Counted from the stretch's first letter, positions 7,194 to 17,465 are shown. The stretch: 64,000 bases of DNA from Roseivivax lentus (GCF_900156805.1 NZ_FTOQ01000004.1:186001-250000); one strand, 5' to 3'. Made by a program: numbers and translations. The notes: generated by a model from the letters alone, not told the origin.

Positions 7194-9476
7194 TCAATCC
7201 ATCCGGATCGTCACATTCGCATCGCCCAGAACCGGCCTGCCGTAGATCAGATGCACGCGGTTGTTCTGCCCGCCCTCGCGGACCGAGCAATAGGGCATGA
7301 TCCATTCGCTGACATTGGCGGAGTTGCGAAGCCGCGACATGTGGCTGACCGCGTCGACCTCCTGCGCCCAGCCATCGAAGGGCAGCTCGTTGTTGGTCTC
7401 CACCACCCAAGTGTCGGAATGGGTGTTCTGGTCATGGCGCACGACCAGCGGATTGCGGGTCGCCTTCTCCACGTTGGCAAACGTGTTGTTGGAAAAGGTG
7501 ACGCGCTTCATGCTGCCGAACTCGAGATTGGCGAAGGACGTATCCACCCGCTCCACCCGGTCGATCTTGCCCGACGAGGCGCGGAACGTATTGCCTGAGA
7601 CGTTGAAACCATTGAGGAAATGCCCCGTCCCGTAGGGCTTCACCACGATGTAGGAAAAGGTCGTGGCGACGTTCGAGCACAGGAACACGTTGTCGGTGAT
7701 CGACAGGCCCGCGAAGCCGAACCCGCCGGTGAAATCGGGCTCGGGCTCGCGTTCGTTGGTCCATTCGACGAAGCAATTGTCGATGTAGTTGTTCGACACC
7801 TGCGTGTTGCAGGCCCGAAGCGCCAGAACGATGCCGGCGCTGCGGATGCCATTCGTCGCGGTGTCGCCCTGGAAGAAGTGGTTGCCGGTGATCAGGTTCT
7901 GCGCGCCCGAGGCCACGAGGAAATGCCGGAACTGCGAGGCCCGGCAATCGCGCACCTTCACGTCGTTGGCGTTGACATTGATGGCGACCGACCGGCGGTT
8001 CTGCGTCAGCATTCCGCCTTCATGGCTGATGAACTGGCAATGCTCGATCAGCATGCCCTGACAGCCTTCGCCGGGCGAGGTGATGCCGCGGAATTTCGGG
8101 CGGTTGAACACGCATTCCCGGACCACCATGACGGTGCCCTCGGGCGCCAGAAGGATGCCGTTCGCCTCGATCGCGCATTGAAACTCGATATCCTCGATCT
8201 GGAAGACATCGAGCCGGTCGAAGCCCGAGAAATCGAGCATGTATTTGTAGCGCGTGAAGGTGTAATTCTGCGTGCCCGTCGCGTCCGACAGCGGCTGCGA
8301 CAGGGTCAGATCACCCGCCCCCACATTGACAGACCGGACGTAGATCTCGCGCCCGACGCCCGCGCCCTCCACGAGGCTGCCGACCTGGATATTGGCGATG
8401 TTGGTCACATTCGTCAGGCGGAACTGGTTCGAGGGCGAATAGCTGGCCTGGCTGGTGACCACCTCCTCGGCCCAGTCGCCCGCTTCGGTGGCCTGCAACT
8501 GGCCGTTCCGCAGCACCCGCCGCTGCGCATAGGTCGTCCGGTTCGCCACGGCGGCCTGCACATCGAGCGGGCCCGACAGCGTCACGCGCCGCCCGCCCAT
8601 GTCGAGGCTCTCGTGGTCGGCGTCGTTCATCAGCGATTGCAGCGCCTTCTTCAGCGCGACCTCCTCGTCGCCGAAAGCGTCGATATAGGAGGGCAGGCTG
8701 AAATTCTTGGTCAGCGACAGGCGGCGGCTGGTGGGCATGGAGACGGTGCCCTCGAAGATCACTTCGGAGTTGATCGTCACGTCCTGGCCCAGGAAATAGC
8801 TGCCCTGGCTGACGAAGAGCGTGCGCCCGTTCGTGACCTGGTCGGCCGCCTCGAAGGCTGCGCTGTCATCGGTCACACCGTCGCCCCGCGCGCCGTAATC
8901 GCGCACGTCCACATAGCCCAGCATCTCGCGCAGGAAGACCGAGGTCACATCCTCGATCACGAAGTCGTCGACCCGCAGCAGGCCGCCCGACGCGCCGGTG
9001 AAGTCGATGCCGAAATGCCCGTAGGTCGGCTGCCGCCCCCAGACCAGATCGACGCCGCCGCGATTGCCCGAGCCGATGATCGCGGAGACCTCGACGACCT
9101 GGCCATAGGTCGGGATCGCCACCGCATCGCCCGAAAGCGGAATGCCCGTGACCGCATTGCCGCTGGCATTGCCCGCCCAGGCCGCCACGCGCACCGACGG
9201 CAGCGATCCCGAGACGCATTTCACCCGCGCCGTCACGCGCAGGTAGCAGCCGGGTTCGATCGGGACCTCGCCCATATAGCGGATGCGCTGGGTGGCGTCG
9301 GTTTTCAACAGCTCGAGGCAGCCGCCGAAATCCTGATCCGCCGCGACGAAAGAGGCGGTGGGCGTGCTCGCATAAGTGTCCGAGCCCGGCCGGCCATCGC
9401 CGCTCGACCAGACGTTCAGCCCCTCCGAGAAGGGGGTCGGCATCAGCACCACACCGTCCGTTATCGCCTTGTTCAT
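7194..9476 (-). CDS. Right-handed beta-helix protein, glycosyl-hydrolase-28-related / tail-fibre-like
   Basis: The 760-residue product has no signal peptide. Residues 1-190 look like a carbohydrate-binding-type or adaptor beta domain. VDVRDYGARGDGVTDDSAAF near residues 190-210 is the hallmark of the pectate-lyase-superfamily domain seen in phage tail spikes and GH28-related proteins. Repeated short beta-coil segments rich in N, V and I follow to about residue 700. Start 9476 has GGAAAGGGA upstream. No phage genes surround it. In Rhodobacter capsulatus some gene transfer agent genes, including a tail fibre, are encoded away from the main cluster, and this could be such a gene; that is inference. 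A surface polysaccharide-active protein is the alternative. Confidence 0.75.
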   Translation of the reverse strand: MNKAITDGVVLMPTPFSEGLNVWSSGDGRPGSDTYASTPTASFVAADQDFGGCLELLKTDATQRIRYMGEVPIEPGCYLRVTARVKCVSGSLPSVRVAAWAGNASGNAVTGIPLSGDAVAIPTYGQVVEVSAIIGSGNRGGVDLVWGRQPTYGHFGIDFTGASGGLLRVDDFVIEDVTSVFLREMLGYVDVRDYGARGDGVTDDSAAFEAADQVTNGRTLFVSQGSYFLGQDVTINSEVIFEGTVSMPTSRRLSLTKNFSLPSYIDAFGDEEVALKKALQSLMNDADHESLDMGGRRVTLSGPLDVQAAVANRTTYAQRRVLRNGQLQATEAGDWAEEVVTSQASYSPSNQFRLTNVTNIANIQVGSLVEGAGVGREIYVRSVNVGAGDLTLSQPLSDATGTQNYTFTRYKYMLDFSGFDRLDVFQIEDIEFQCAIEANGILLAPEGTVMVVRECVFNRPKFRGITSPGEGCQGMLIEHCQFISHEGGMLTQNRRSVAINVNANDVKVRDCRASQFRHFLVASGAQNLITGNHFFQGDTATNGIRSAGIVLALRACNTQVSNNYIDNCFVEWTNEREPEPDFTGGFGFAGLSITDNVFLCSNVATTFSYIVVKPYGTGHFLNGFNVSGNTFRASSGKIDRVERVDTSFANLEFGSMKRVTFSNNTFANVEKATRNPLVVRHDQNTHSDTWVVETNNELPFDGWAQEVDAVSHMSRLRNSANVSEWIMPYCSVREGGQNNRVHLIYGRPVLGDANVTIRMD

Positions 9477-9763
9477 CGCTGTCCCTTTCCGTGCGCGCAG
9501 GCTGCATCACGCCGCCCGCATATTCGCGATCAGGGATAGGGACCGGGGGCCTAACGCCGCCTGACCGGGCCGCGCGTTGCATGGCAGGACGGCGTGACAG
9601 CGGCGGGGCCGGGGATGTCTCGAGCATCCCGGCATGTGGGGCAACCTGCACGCGATGCCGCCACCCGCTTTCGCAGGCGCGCCAGTGCGCCGCCAAACGC
9701 CGGAGAAGGCACGCGAAGGGTCAGGTTCGCTCGGTCAAACCGACCCCGACAACACGCCCTGCC

Positions 9764-10177
9764 TCACGCCGCAAAGGCATCCGCCCGCAGGACCTGCACG
9801 CCATCGATGCGCCAGCCGTTCTCGGTCTCGATCATCTTGTAATCGAGCACATGCACGCGCCCGCCCGCATCGGTCACCACGACCTTCTGGTACAGCGCGC
9901 CGTTCTCCTGCCGCAGATCGCCGAAACTCACGTCCGCAGGCGTCCAAACCATCGGATAGCCCTGTTCGACCATGGCGCCGAAATTCTGCGCGTTGCGGAA
10001 CAGGCCCTTGATCATCGGGCTGGCGTAATCGAAGGCCGCATCGACATCCCGGTCGAGAAACGCCTCCATCTGGCTGGAAATGGTGGCCTCGATGCCCGGA
10101 ACCGGCGCGACCACGTCCTGTGCATGGACAGGCAGCGACCACAAAAGCAGGGCGAATGCGGCAAACAGGCGTTTCAT
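9764..10177 (-). CDS. Secreted DUF4864-like protein
   Basis: The start is set at 10177 because AGGAGG lies just upstream and MKRLFAAFALLLWSLPVHAQ is a clean signal peptide. The mature part of about 117 residues matches the SnoaL/NTF2-like pattern of DUF4864: a helical region with ISSQMEAFLDRDVDAAFDYA, then FGDLRQENGALYQKV and a closing NGWRIDGVQVL strand. The function is unknown; such proteins are periplasmic and probably bind small ligands. It is a single-gene unit between the beta-helix gene and lysK. Confidence 0.82.
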   Translation of the reverse strand: MKRLFAAFALLLWSLPVHAQDVVAPVPGIEATISSQMEAFLDRDVDAAFDYASPMIKGLFRNAQNFGAMVEQGYPMVWTPADVSFGDLRQENGALYQKVVVTDAGGRVHVLDYKMIETENGWRIDGVQVLRADAFAA

Positions 10178-10286
10178 GGCGGAACCTCCTCGTGACGATG
10201 GCAAGGAAGGTAGGGCGTCCACCTTCCATGCCAAAATCACGGGGCCGTGGGGCGATGAGTTTCACCGCGTCCCGCGAATTGCCCGC

Positions 10287-11864
10287 TCAGCCCAGTTCGC
10301 CGCGCAGCCCGCGTTCGATCAGCGTGACGGTTTCCGACACGCCGTAAAGCGCGATGAAGCCGCCGAACCGGGGGCCCTGGCTCGCGCCCAGAAGCACCTC
10401 GTAAAGCGCCTTGAACCAATCGCGCAGCGGATCGAAGCCGTGCTCCTTGCCCACCGCGAAGACGAGGCTTTGCAGCGTCTCGTCGTCGTTGGGTCCCTCA
10501 TGGGCCTGCAGCCGTGCGGCAAGATCCCGCAGCGCGGCCTCTTCCTTTTCGTCCGGTGCGCGGAAGACCTTCGTGGGCTTCACGAAATCCTCGTAGTAGC
10601 GGATCGCGAAACCCGCCGCCTGATCGAGGTCGGGATTATGCTCGGGCGAGGCATCGGGGGCGTAGCGCATGATGAAGCCCCACAGCGTCTCCTTGTCCTC
10701 GGCGCCGGAGACGGACACGAGGTTCAGCAGCATCGAGAACGGCACCACCATGGTCGATTTGGGCACGTCCCCGCCATGGATGTGCCAGACCGGGTTCGCC
10801 GCCTGCCCCTTGGCGTCCTGGCCCGGATAGGCGCGCAGCTGCTGGTGATATTCGTCCACTGCCTTCGGGATCACGTCCCAGCTCAGCCGCTTCGCGGTCT
10901 TGGGCTTGAGGAACATGTAATAGGACAGGCTCTCGGTCGAGGCGTAGGTCAGCCATTCGTCGATCGACAGCCCGTTGCCCTTCGACTTCGAGATCTTCTC
11001 GCCGCCCGCATCGAGGAACAGCTCGTAGGTGAAATGCTCGGGCTTCTTGCCGCCGAGGATCTCGCAGATCCGGTCGTAGATCGGCGTGTTGGTGGAATGG
11101 TCCTTGCCATACATCTCGAAATCGACGCCGAGGGCCGCCCAGCGCGCGCCGAAATCGGGCTTCCACTGGAATTTCACGCGACCGCCGGTGACCGGCAGCG
11201 TCCATTCGCGGCCCTCTTCGTCGTCGAAGGTGATTTCGCCCTTCGCGGCATCCACATGCTTCATCGGCACGTAGAGGACGCGGCCCGTCTCGGGATGCAT
11301 GGGCAGGAAGATCGAATAGGTTTGCTGGCGCTCCTCGCGCAGGCTCTTCAGCATCACCGCCATGATGTCGTCGTAGCGCTCGCAGGCGCGCAGCAGCACC
11401 TCGTCGAAAGCGCCGGAGCGGTAATATTCCGTGGCCGAGTAGAACTCGTAGTCGAACCCGAACGTGTCGAGGAACCGCCGCAGCATGGCGTTGTTGTGAT
11501 GGCCGAAGCTTTCATGCGTGCCGAACGGGTCCGGAACCGAGGTCAGCGGCTTCTGCAGGTGCTCCTTCAGCGCCTCGGGATCGGGCACGTTGTCGGGCAC
11601 CTTCCGCATACCGTCGAGATCGTCCGAGAAGCAGATCAGCCGCGTCGGGATATCCGAGATCGCCTCGAAGGCGCGACGGATCATCGTCGTGCGCGCAACC
11701 TCGCCGAAAGTACCGATATGCGGCAGGCCGGAGGGGCCGTAGCCAGTCTCGAACAGGACGTGATCCTTGGCGCCCCCGGCGCTTTCGACGCGTTTGAGCA
11801 GACGGCGCGCCTCTTCGAACGGCCAGGCCTTCGAATTCATCGCGGCTTCGCGAAAATCGGACAT
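10287..11864 (-). CDS. lysK: Class I lysyl-tRNA synthetase
   Basis: The 525-residue enzyme charges tRNA-Lys with lysine. It is the class I (archaeal-type) form, as in many alphaproteobacteria, and not the usual class II LysS. The HIGH-type motif is PHIGT at residues 48-52 and the KMSKS-type motif is KISKS at 290-294. Length and motif spacing are normal. It is divergent from the TerB-like gene at 11989, and 109 bases separate its end from the DUF4864-like gene. If no class II enzyme is encoded elsewhere, it is essential. Confidence 0.97.
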   Translation of the reverse strand: MSDFREAAMNSKAWPFEEARRLLKRVESAGGAKDHVLFETGYGPSGLPHIGTFGEVARTTMIRRAFEAISDIPTRLICFSDDLDGMRKVPDNVPDPEALKEHLQKPLTSVPDPFGTHESFGHHNNAMLRRFLDTFGFDYEFYSATEYYRSGAFDEVLLRACERYDDIMAVMLKSLREERQQTYSIFLPMHPETGRVLYVPMKHVDAAKGEITFDDEEGREWTLPVTGGRVKFQWKPDFGARWAALGVDFEMYGKDHSTNTPIYDRICEILGGKKPEHFTYELFLDAGGEKISKSKGNGLSIDEWLTYASTESLSYYMFLKPKTAKRLSWDVIPKAVDEYHQQLRAYPGQDAKGQAANPVWHIHGGDVPKSTMVVPFSMLLNLVSVSGAEDKETLWGFIMRYAPDASPEHNPDLDQAAGFAIRYYEDFVKPTKVFRAPDEKEEAALRDLAARLQAHEGPNDDETLQSLVFAVGKEHGFDPLRDWFKALYEVLLGASQGPRFGGFIALYGVSETVTLIERGLRGELG

Positions 11865-11988
11865 GCGTCTCTTGCTCCTGTATGCTCGGACCGGAAGGAC
11901 CCCGGCCGCGTCAAGCGCCGCTTCCTATTGCGGGGGCCGGGAGGCGTCAATATTTACCGGGGCATACGCCCAACGGATCGAGGTTGAA

Positions 11989-12414
11989 ATGGCCGATACT
12001 ATCGCACACCCCATGTCCCCGCAGGACGCGCTGGTCGCGCTGATGGTGGCCGTGTCCGCCTCGGACGAGGACATCCGCACGGCGGAGCTCATCAAGATTC
12101 AGTCCATCGTCAGCACGCTGCCGGTTTTCCTGAACTATGACGCGGACCGAATCAAAACCGTCAGCCAGACGGTGTTCGATCTCTTCGATCAGGAAGACGG
12201 GCTCGATGCCCTTTTCGGTCTCATGCGCGATGCCCTGCCCGAGCGGCTGCACGAAACCGCCTATGCGCTGTCCTGCGACGTCGCCGCCGCCGATGGCACG
12301 CTCGCCGATACCGAGCTGCGCCTGCTCGAAGAGATTCGATACGAGCTCAATATCGACCGGCTGCATGCGGCCGCGATCGAGCGCGGCGCGAGGGCACGCC
12401 ACCTGCGCGCCTGA
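11989..12414 (+). CDS. TerB-like (tellurite resistance B-type) helical protein
   Basis: The 141-residue product is all-helical with the TerB/DjlA-type pattern: ALVALMVAVSASDEDIRTAEL, then ALSCDVAAADGTLADTELRLL, containing paired acidic residues that bind metal in TerB. The upstream in-frame extension lacks similarity, so I use the ATG at 11989. The divergent neighbour is lysK. There are no other ter genes, so this is probably a stand-alone domain protein and not part of a tellurite operon. Confidence 0.83.
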   Translation: MADTIAHPMSPQDALVALMVAVSASDEDIRTAELIKIQSIVSTLPVFLNYDADRIKTVSQTVFDLFDQEDGLDALFGLMRDALPERLHETAYALSCDVAAADGTLADTELRLLEEIRYELNIDRLHAAAIERGARARHLRA

Positions 12415-12488
12415 CCGCCGCCTGCCCCGCGCCGTATCGGTACAATCCCGATCTTGCGATGGATGCGGAGCCGCGTCACTCCTGCGTC

Positions 12489-13730
12489 ATGGAACGCACC
12501 GCCCCCATGATGAGCCCGGTTCTGATCGCGGGCTGCCTGATCCTGCTCGTGTCCTTCGCGATCCGCGCGAGCTTCGGCGTATTCCAGATCCCCATCGCGG
12601 AGGAATTCGGCTGGCTGCGCAGCGAGTTTTCCCTCGCCATCGCCATCCAGAACCTGGCCTGGGGCATCGGTCAGCCGCTTTTCGGCGCCGCCGCGGAAAA
12701 GCTCGGCGACCGCTTCGCCATCGTTCTCGGCGCGCTGCTTTATGCGATCGGGCTGGTGCTGTCGTCCTTCGCGGTGACACCCGAGGCGCATCAACTCCTT
12801 GAAATCCTCGTGGGTTTCGGCATCGCGGGCACCGGCTTCGGGGTGATCCTCGCAGTGGTGGGACGCGCTGCGTCGGACGCAAATCGGTCCATGTCGCTGG
12901 CCATCGCCACCGCCGCCGGCTCCGCGGCGCAGGTCTTCGGCGCACCGGTCGCGGAATGGCTTCTGGGCTTCATGAGCTGGCAATCGGTCTTTTTGATCTT
13001 CGCCGCCGCGATCCTCGCCGTGCTTGCGGTCCTGCCCATGATGCGCGCGCCGCAGGCATCCCGCGCGCAAATAGAGGAAAGCCTCGGCCAGATCCTGAAC
13101 CGCGCCTTCCGCGATCCCTCCTTCTCGCTGATCTTCATCGGCTTTTTCTCCTGCGGCTATCAGCTGGGCTTCATCACGGCGCATTTCCCCGCGCTGGTGA
13201 CCGAGATGTGCGGCCCGATCCTGCAAGGCGGTCTGCTCGATAAGCTTGGGATCGGCACCACCTCGGCGTTGGGGGCCATCGCCATTTCGGTGATCGGGCT
13301 GACCAATATCGCGGGCACCCTGACGGCGGGCTATCTCGGCAATCGTTTTCCGAAGAAATACCTGCTCGCGGGCATCTATGTGGGCCGCACGATCGCCGCG
13401 ACGGTCTTCATCATGCTGCCGATCACCCCGGGATCGGTGCTGGTCTTTTCGGCGGTGATGGGCTCGCTGTGGCTCGCCACCGTGCCGCTGACCTCGGGCC
13501 TGATCGCGCATATCTACGGGCTGCGCTACATGGGCACGCTTTACGGCATCATCTTCTTCAGCCACCAGCTCGGCAGTTTCATCGGCGTCTGGCTCGGGGG
13601 ACGGATGTACGACCTGACCGGGGATTACACGATGGTCTGGTGGGTCGGGGTGGGCGTCGGCGCGCTGTCGGCCATCGTCCACCTGCCAGTGCGCGAGGCG
13701 CCGGGCCGGCCGGTCAGTCGCGCGGCGTAG
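12489..13730 (+). CDS. Major facilitator superfamily transporter
   Basis: The protein of about 413 residues has roughly 12 hydrophobic segments and an MFS-like loop GDRFA after segment 2. It resembles monocarboxylate/oxalate-type MFS members (FGVFQIPIAEEFGW at the first periplasmic side), but the substrate cannot be read from sequence. I prefer ATG 12489 over 12459 because the shorter form starts close to the first membrane helix; neither has a strong ribosome site. Its 3' end overlaps that of the convergent alpha/beta hydrolase by 17 bases. Confidence 0.88.
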   Translation: MERTAPMMSPVLIAGCLILLVSFAIRASFGVFQIPIAEEFGWLRSEFSLAIAIQNLAWGIGQPLFGAAAEKLGDRFAIVLGALLYAIGLVLSSFAVTPEAHQLLEILVGFGIAGTGFGVILAVVGRAASDANRSMSLAIATAAGSAAQVFGAPVAEWLLGFMSWQSVFLIFAAAILAVLAVLPMMRAPQASRAQIEESLGQILNRAFRDPSFSLIFIGFFSCGYQLGFITAHFPALVTEMCGPILQGGLLDKLGIGTTSALGAIAISVIGLTNIAGTLTAGYLGNRFPKKYLLAGIYVGRTIAATVFIMLPITPGSVLVFSAVMGSLWLATVPLTSGLIAHIYGLRYMGTLYGIIFFSHQLGSFIGVWLGGRMYDLTGDYTMVWWVGVGVGALSAIVHLPVREAPGRPVSRAA

Positions 13731-14652
13731 ACAGGCGCGGGCGCGCGGCCTCGAAGAGGCGCGCCAGCGCCTGGGCCAGATCGTCCGCATGGGTGAAGGG
13801 CAGGCCGTGATCCGCCCCTTCGATGACCTCTTGCCGCGCGTTGCGGTTCCATTGCGCCAGCTGACCCAGCCCCGAGATCGGGATGACCCGGTCCGCATCG
13901 CCCCAGACCGCCAGCACCGGCACCGCTTCGCGGGCCAGCGCCTTGTGCAGGCGCGGAGCGGGCTTGCGCAGGGAATAGCGCAGGCTCGACAACACCGCGG
14001 GAACGAAACCGCTGCGCGTCAGTTCGGCCCGCTGGACTGCGCGGACCTCCTCGGGCGCGTCGCTTTGCGCAATCGCGCGCGCATGGTGGGCGGGATAGAG
14101 CATGTGGAACAGCCAGTCTCCGATCCAGGGCCATTCCACGCAGAACCGCTGCACCCGGCTCATCGGCATGCCCATCCCCGCGGGGGCCACCAGCACGAGC
14201 TGGCGCAGCCGCGCCGGTTCCTCCACCGCGAAGGCCGCCGCGATCACCGCGCCCATCGAATAGCCGATCAGCGTGACATCCTCGTCGAGGCCGTAATGAT
14301 CGAGCACATCGCGCAATTGCCGGGCGAAGAAGCGCGGTGTCTGCTGGCCGCGCGGCGCGTCGGAATAGCCGCGCCCGTAAAGGTCGTAGAGGAGGACCCG
14401 AAACCCGGCCCTGTCGAGATGCGCGGCCAGCGCGTTCCAGGCGGGCGACGGGGTCGTCAGCCCGTGCACGCAGACCACGACCGGCCCGCGCGCCCGACCG
14501 ATCCAGCGGCAATGGGTCCGCCCCTGGCTGAGCGGAACGATATCGCCCGGCGCTTCCAGCCGGGCCTCGGCATCCATCGGCCGACGCCGCGCTTCGCGAA
14601 GCGCGGGCAGGCAGGCCGCCAGCAACGCGAGAAGGGCGAGCCCCCAGTTCAT
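13714..14652 (-). CDS. Alpha/beta hydrolase, membrane-anchored
   Basis: The 312-residue protein starts with a hydrophobic segment (residues 3-17) that may be a signal anchor. The fold is shown by VVVCVHGLTTPSPAW (oxyanion region), the nucleophile elbow GYSMGA, the acid in VWGDADRVIP and the late histidine in GADHGLPFTH. The substrate is unknown. Its ATG overlaps the stop codon of the ornithine cyclodeaminase-like gene (ATGA), making it the last gene of a five-gene coupled operon. Confidence 0.88.
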   Translation of the reverse strand: MNWGLALLALLAACLPALREARRRPMDAEARLEAPGDIVPLSQGRTHCRWIGRARGPVVVCVHGLTTPSPAWNALAAHLDRAGFRVLLYDLYGRGYSDAPRGQQTPRFFARQLRDVLDHYGLDEDVTLIGYSMGAVIAAAFAVEEPARLRQLVLVAPAGMGMPMSRVQRFCVEWPWIGDWLFHMLYPAHHARAIAQSDAPEEVRAVQRAELTRSGFVPAVLSSLRYSLRKPAPRLHKALAREAVPVLAVWGDADRVIPISGLGQLAQWNRNARQEVIEGADHGLPFTHADDLAQALARLFEAARPRLSTPRD

Positions 14653-15563
14653 GCCGCCTGCCACGCATCGAGGATGTAGCGCGCGCACATCAGGTCGAGA
14701 TGCGCGCCGCCACCGTTCTTCAGGATGGTGATGTCGTCCGCCGCGCGGGTGAACAGATCGGGCGTGTAGTAATCCGCCAACACATCCCGCTCCGCAATCG
14801 TCCCGGCGGCCAGCGGAATCTTCAGCTCGCCGATATGGCCGAGCGTGGTGTCCATGCTGTCGACGAAAATCCGGGCGCGGCGCAGGGCGCTGTCGTCCAC
14901 TTCGCGCATGTCGGGCCGGTAGGCCCCGATCAGGTCCAGGTGCTGGCCGGGCCGCAGCCACGCGCCGCGGATCACCGGTTCGGTCGCCATGGTGGCGGTG
15001 GCGATGATGTCCGCGCGACCCACCGCCGCCTCGAGGTCGGTCGCCACGTGCAGGCCGGGGATGTCCGCCGCCATCTCCTCGGCCCGCGCGGCAGAACGGT
15101 TCCAGAGCGTGAAGCGGGCCTCGGGAAAGCCCGCGCCATAGGCCTCGATCAGCGACCGCGCCACGGTGCCCGCGCCCACGATCAGGATCTCCCGGCTGTC
15201 CGGGCGGGCGAGCTTCAGCGCGCCGTAAAGGCTGTCGCCCGCGGTCTTCCACTTCGTCACGAGGTGGAAATCAATGAGCGCCTCCAGCGTGCCGTCACTG
15301 TCCGACATCAGGTTGACCGCCCCGTTGACCGCCGGCTTGCCCATGGCCGCATTGCCCGGAAAGATCGTCGCCGCCTTCACCGCCACGCCCAGCCCGTCGA
15401 TCCAGGCCGCCCGGTTCAAAAGCGTATCGCCACCGCGATAGAGAAACGTATCCGCGATCTCGGCCTTGGGCAGCATGTGCCCGGCCTCGAAGGCGCGCGT
15501 CAGACCCAGCCAGTCGAGCCGCGCCTCGCCTGCCTCGAACGGGATCACGAGCGGTTCGGTCAT
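14649..15563 (-). CDS. Ornithine cyclodeaminase / mu-crystallin family protein
   Basis: The 304-residue protein has the family layout: an N-terminal dimerisation part with VNLMSDSDGTLEAL, a Rossmann motif ILIVGAGTVARSL (about residues 126-138) and GHIGELKIPL near the C-terminus. Members convert ornithine to proline, reduce ketimines or act on other amino acids; several lack cyclodeaminase activity, so the substrate is not assigned. It is linked by 4-base overlaps to the HAD gene upstream and the hydrolase downstream. Confidence 0.88.
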   Translation of the reverse strand: MTEPLVIPFEAGEARLDWLGLTRAFEAGHMLPKAEIADTFLYRGGDTLLNRAAWIDGLGVAVKAATIFPGNAAMGKPAVNGAVNLMSDSDGTLEALIDFHLVTKWKTAGDSLYGALKLARPDSREILIVGAGTVARSLIEAYGAGFPEARFTLWNRSAARAEEMAADIPGLHVATDLEAAVGRADIIATATMATEPVIRGAWLRPGQHLDLIGAYRPDMREVDDSALRRARIFVDSMDTTLGHIGELKIPLAAGTIAERDVLADYYTPDLFTRAADDITILKNGGGAHLDLMCARYILDAWQAA

Positions 15564-16180
15564 CGGGCCTCCTCCGGCTCCAGAAGCCCCTCGGCCACCA
15601 ATCGCGCGGCGAAGCCCTCGGGTGTCTCGAAATGATGCGTGCGCCAGCCCCGCGCCTCGGCCGCCGCGATATTCTCGGCCCGGTCATCGGTGAAGAGAAG
15701 CCCGTCGGGCCCTTCAGGCACCTCGGCCTCGAGTGCTGCGTAGATCGACGGATCGGGCTTTGCCACGCCCATATGCCCCGAGATGAAGCTGCGGTCGAAA
15801 TCGCGCAGGAACGGCCATTTCGCGACGCCCACCTCGAAGGTCCCGATGCCGAAATTCGACAGCGCATAGCAGGGCACACCCTTGCCGCGCAGCGCGCGCA
15901 GAAGCCGCAGGGAATGCGGGATCTCGGGCCCCGCGATCTCGGCCCAGCAATCGTGCCAGAGCCGGATCTCGTCGCGCCAATCCGCATGCGCCTCGGCGGC
16001 GTCATAGATCGTGGCGCGGAAATCATGCCCGCGGTCGATGAGATCGTTGTAATGGTGCAGGTCCACCTCGGCGAAGAGCCGCTCGCGCGCCTGCCGTCCG
16101 ATCCGCGCATCGAAGAAGCGTTCCGGCTGCCACTCGATCAGCACGTTGCCGATATCGAAGACGACCGCCCGGCTGCTCAT
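15560..16180 (-). CDS. HAD-superfamily hydrolase, YihX-like
   Basis: The 206-residue protein has HAD motif I as VVFDIGNVL, with the nucleophile Asp at residue 9. The usual second Asp is Gly at residue 11, as in the YihX and epoxide-hydrolase-linked branch. Motif II is LSNFG, motif [11 protein letters not shown] and motif [11 protein letters not shown] sugar-phosphate or similar phosphatase is likely, but the missing second Asp means phosphatase activity is not certain. It overlaps both neighbours by ATGA. Confidence 0.88.
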   Translation of the reverse strand: MSSRAVVFDIGNVLIEWQPERFFDARIGRQARERLFAEVDLHHYNDLIDRGHDFRATIYDAAEAHADWRDEIRLWHDCWAEIAGPEIPHSLRLLRALRGKGVPCYALSNFGIGTFEVGVAKWPFLRDFDRSFISGHMGVAKPDPSIYAALEAEVPEGPDGLLFTDDRAENIAAAEARGWRTHHFETPEGFAARLVAEGLLEPEEAR

Positions 16181-16638
16181 GGCGTGCCCTCGCGCAGGGC
16201 CGCGCGCACCTCGCGCTCCAGCGCATCGAGAAACCGCGCGCGATCCGCCTTGGAGAACGCCCGCCCGCCGCCCTGCCGGAACGGGTCGGCGGCGCGCAGA
16301 TCCGCCATCAGGTCGCGCTGCGCCAGACGCGGTCCGATATTGGCCGCGGTGAACGCCTCGCCGTTATGGGACAGGGTCCGCGCGCCCGAGGCCACGGTGC
16401 GGGCAGCCAGCGGGATATCCCCGGTGACGACCACGTCGCCACGCCCGGCCCGGTCGGCGATCCACATATCGGCGATGTCCGGCCCGTCGGGCACGATCAC
16501 CACCTCGACAAGCGGATTGCGCGACAGGCGCAGCCCCCCGTTCGAGACCAGCTTCATCGGCACCTTGTAGCGCGTCGCGACGCGTTCGGCCTCTTCCTTC
16601 ACCGGGCAGGCATCGGCATCGACATAGAGGATACTCAC
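16177..16638 (-). CDS. YaiI/YqxD family (DUF188) protein
   Basis: The 153-residue product begins with [19 protein letters not shown], the signature of the YaiI/YqxD family, and continues with [20 protein letters not shown] and [15 protein letters not shown]. The family is PIN-like and conserved, but its role is unknown. Length matches the family. It is coupled by 4-base overlaps to fghA upstream and the HAD gene downstream. Confidence 0.93.
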   Translation of the reverse strand: MSILYVDADACPVKEEAERVATRYKVPMKLVSNGGLRLSRNPLVEVVIVPDGPDIADMWIADRAGRGDVVVTGDIPLAARTVASGARTLSHNGEAFTAANIGPRLAQRDLMADLRAADPFRQGGGRAFSKADRARFLDALEREVRAALREGTP

Positions 16639-17465
16639 CGATAGAGCGCCTCTGCGTGGAAGGCGACATGCTCTTCCATGAAGGTCGACATGAAGAAATA
16701 ACTGTGGTCGTAGCCCTTCTGCATGCGGAAAGCGCCCTCTTGCCGCCGCGCGGTCATCGCCTCGGCCAGCGCTTCGGGCATCAGCAGGTCGAGGAAATTG
16801 TCGTCGGTGCCCTGATCGACCAGCACCGGCCCGTCGAAGCCGCGCTCGCGCATCAGAAGCGTCGCGTCATGCGCGGCCCATGCGGTCTCGTCCGCGCCCA
16901 GATAGGCAGTGAACTGCTTGCGGCCCCAATCGCTTTGCGTCGGGTGCGCGATCGGCGCGAAGGCCGAGACGGCGCGGAACCGCTCCGGATGGTGCATGGC
17001 GATGGTCAGGGCGCCATGCCCGCCCATGGAATGGCCGCAGATCGATTGCCGCTCCATATCGAGGGCGAAGTTGCGCCCCAGAAGCATCGGCAGCTCGGCG
17101 GTGATGTAATCCCACATGTTGAAATGCGGGGCCCAGGGCGCCGCGGTCGCGTTCACGTAGAAGCCCGCGCCCTGGCCCAGGTCGAAAGCCTCGTCATCGG
17201 CCACGTCATCGCCCCGGGGCGAGGTGTCGGGAAAACAAAGCGCGATGCCCTGCTCCGCCGCCCAGGCCTGCGCGCCCGCCTTGGTCATGGCGTTCTCATG
17301 CGTGCAGGTCAGGCCCGAGAGGTACCAGAGCAGCGGAACCGGCGCGTCGGCGGCCTCTTCCGGCAGGAACAGTCCGAAGGTCATGGCGCCGCCGCAGGCC
17401 TGGGAAGCGTGGGAATAGACGCCCTGCACCCCGCCATGGCATCGGTTTTCGGATTTGGTTTCCAT
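16635..17465 (-). CDS. fghA: S-formylglutathione hydrolase
   Basis: The 276-residue esterase hydrolyses S-formylglutathione to formate and glutathione in glutathione-dependent formaldehyde detoxification. The catalytic Ser is in GHSMGGH (Ser146), the acid lies in [10 protein letters not shown] and the His in GYDHSYFF. The substrate loop [12 protein letters not shown] matches FGH/esterase D. No formaldehyde dehydrogenase gene is adjacent, which is a little unusual. It is the first gene of the ATGA-overlapped run ending at 13714; the AEC transporter gene ends 62 bases upstream. Confidence 0.95.
   Translation of the reverse strand: METKSENRCHGGVQGVYSHASQACGGAMTFGLFLPEEAADAPVPLLWYLSGLTCTHENAMTKAGAQAWAAEQGIALCFPDTSPRGDDVADDEAFDLGQGAGFYVNATAAPWAPHFNMWDYITAELPMLLGRNFALDMERQSICGHSMGGHGALTIAMHHPERFRAVSAFAPIAHPTQSDWGRKQFTAYLGADETAWAAHDATLLMRERGFDGPVLVDQGTDDNFLDLLMPEALAEAMTARRQEGAFRMQKGYDHSYFFMSTFMEEHVAFHAEALYR

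Noticed and set aside
7620-9539. Plus-strand frame of over 600 codons opposite the beta-helix gene
   Set aside because: Composition is typical of an antisense shadow, and the minus-strand protein has real domain motifs.
10080-11987. Plus-strand frame opposite lysK
   Set aside because: lysK on the minus strand is unambiguous; this frame has no motifs.
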